This document shows positions 13,462 through 13,550 of a stretch of 13,550 nucleotides of DNA, one piece after another. Position numbers and translations under genes: made by a program. Numbering within the stretch: position 1 is the first letter of the stretch; each line of letters starts with the position of its first letter. The DNA comes from Cytophagales bacterium (GTDB lineage Bacteria > Bacteroidota > Bacteroidia > Cytophagales > Cyclobacteriaceae): contig DNTA01000141.1 of assembly GCA_003500135.1 (NCBI GenBank), positions 1 through 13,550 of the forward strand, written 5' to 3'. Under the pieces are notes generated by a model. It searched no databases and had not been told where the DNA came from. It saw nothing but the letters and a program-made list of their open reading frames with translations.

Positions 13462-13550
13462 ATGATAACAGTTGATGTAGAAAATGAAAACAAAGAAATT
13501 GTAAGGCGCTATCGTCAATTATTAAGAAAGGCAAAACCATTTCTTAAAGG
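13462..13550 (+). CDS. Probable RelA/SpoT-type (p)ppGpp synthetase/hydrolase, N-terminal fragment
   Basis: An open frame starts at ATG 13462 and runs to the window edge (29 codons plus 2 bases). It encodes MITVDVENENKEIVRRYR and then LLRKAKPFLKG. This closely resembles the N-terminal helix of Bacteroidota RelA/SpoT proteins, which begin with an acidic stretch followed by RRYRxLLRxAKP. Those enzymes make and degrade the alarmone (p)ppGpp. None of the catalytic domains are inside the window, so the call rests on this short N-terminus. The gene is divergent from tRNA-Leu, and the 83 bp between them carry the tRNA promoter; I see no clear promoter for this gene. GAGGTCGG shortly before the ATG could act as a weak ribosome binding site. 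Confidence 0.6.
   Translation, partial: MITVDVENENKEIVRRYRQLLRKAKPFLK

Noticed and set aside
1..13550. CRISPR array, insertion sequence, phage gene, toxin-antitoxin or defence system
   Set aside because: No regularly spaced repeats, transposase or integrase motifs, or defence-type proteins were found on either strand. The tRNA genes have no integrase or direct repeat beside them.

Overview
The window looks like ordinary chromosome from a member of the Bacteroidota, most likely the Cytophagales. The main reasons are Bacteroidota-type promoters (a TTG/TTTG -33 element, 19 bp, then TAnnTTTG) in front of both tRNAs, starts without clear Shine-Dalgarno sequences, a tRNA-Leu without an encoded CCA end, a trigger factor and AsmA-like protein of the Bacteroidetes type, and the order tRNA-Leu / tig / clpP / clpX with a RelA/SpoT-like start next to it. 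Placement below phylum is inference from protein resemblance only.

Layout, left to right. Positions 1-50 hold the 5' part of a tRNA-Val(UAC) on the minus strand, with its promoter about 100 bp upstream. From 314 to 2830 (+) lies a large AsmA-like envelope protein. From 2923 to 8226 (+) runs a compact set of five genes for a surface polysaccharide: a Wzi-type outer-membrane protein, a GT11 fucosyltransferase-like enzyme, two paralogous GT2 glycosyltransferases in tandem, and a third, different GT2 enzyme with a galactosyltransferase-type C-terminal motif. Next come a 6-pyruvoyltetrahydropterin synthase / QueD family enzyme (8307-8729) and lpxB of lipid A synthesis (8753-9877).

The right part is on the minus strand: tRNA-Leu(UAG), trigger factor (tig), clpP and clpX, read in that order. 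It converges on lpxB with only 8 bp between the stop codons. The minus-strand unit has visible punctuation: a 12-bp hairpin with a T tract between tRNA-Leu and tig, a terminator-like hairpin between tig and clpP whose T tract runs straight into a possible -7 box for clpP, and an inverted repeat inside the end of lpxB that could end the clpX transcript. At the far right (13462 onward, +) the first 29 codons of a probable RelA/SpoT gene run out of the window.

Two themes result. One is the cell envelope (AsmA-like, Wzi, glycosyltransferases, LpxB), fitting decoration or assembly of a fucose-containing surface glycan. The other is protein folding and proteolysis (trigger factor, ClpXP). I found no CRISPR array, insertion sequence, phage gene, toxin-antitoxin pair or defence system, and nothing I would call a new system. 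The most interesting points are the small glycan cluster with its duplicated GT2 pair and the fine regulatory structure around tRNA-Leu-tig-clpP-clpX.
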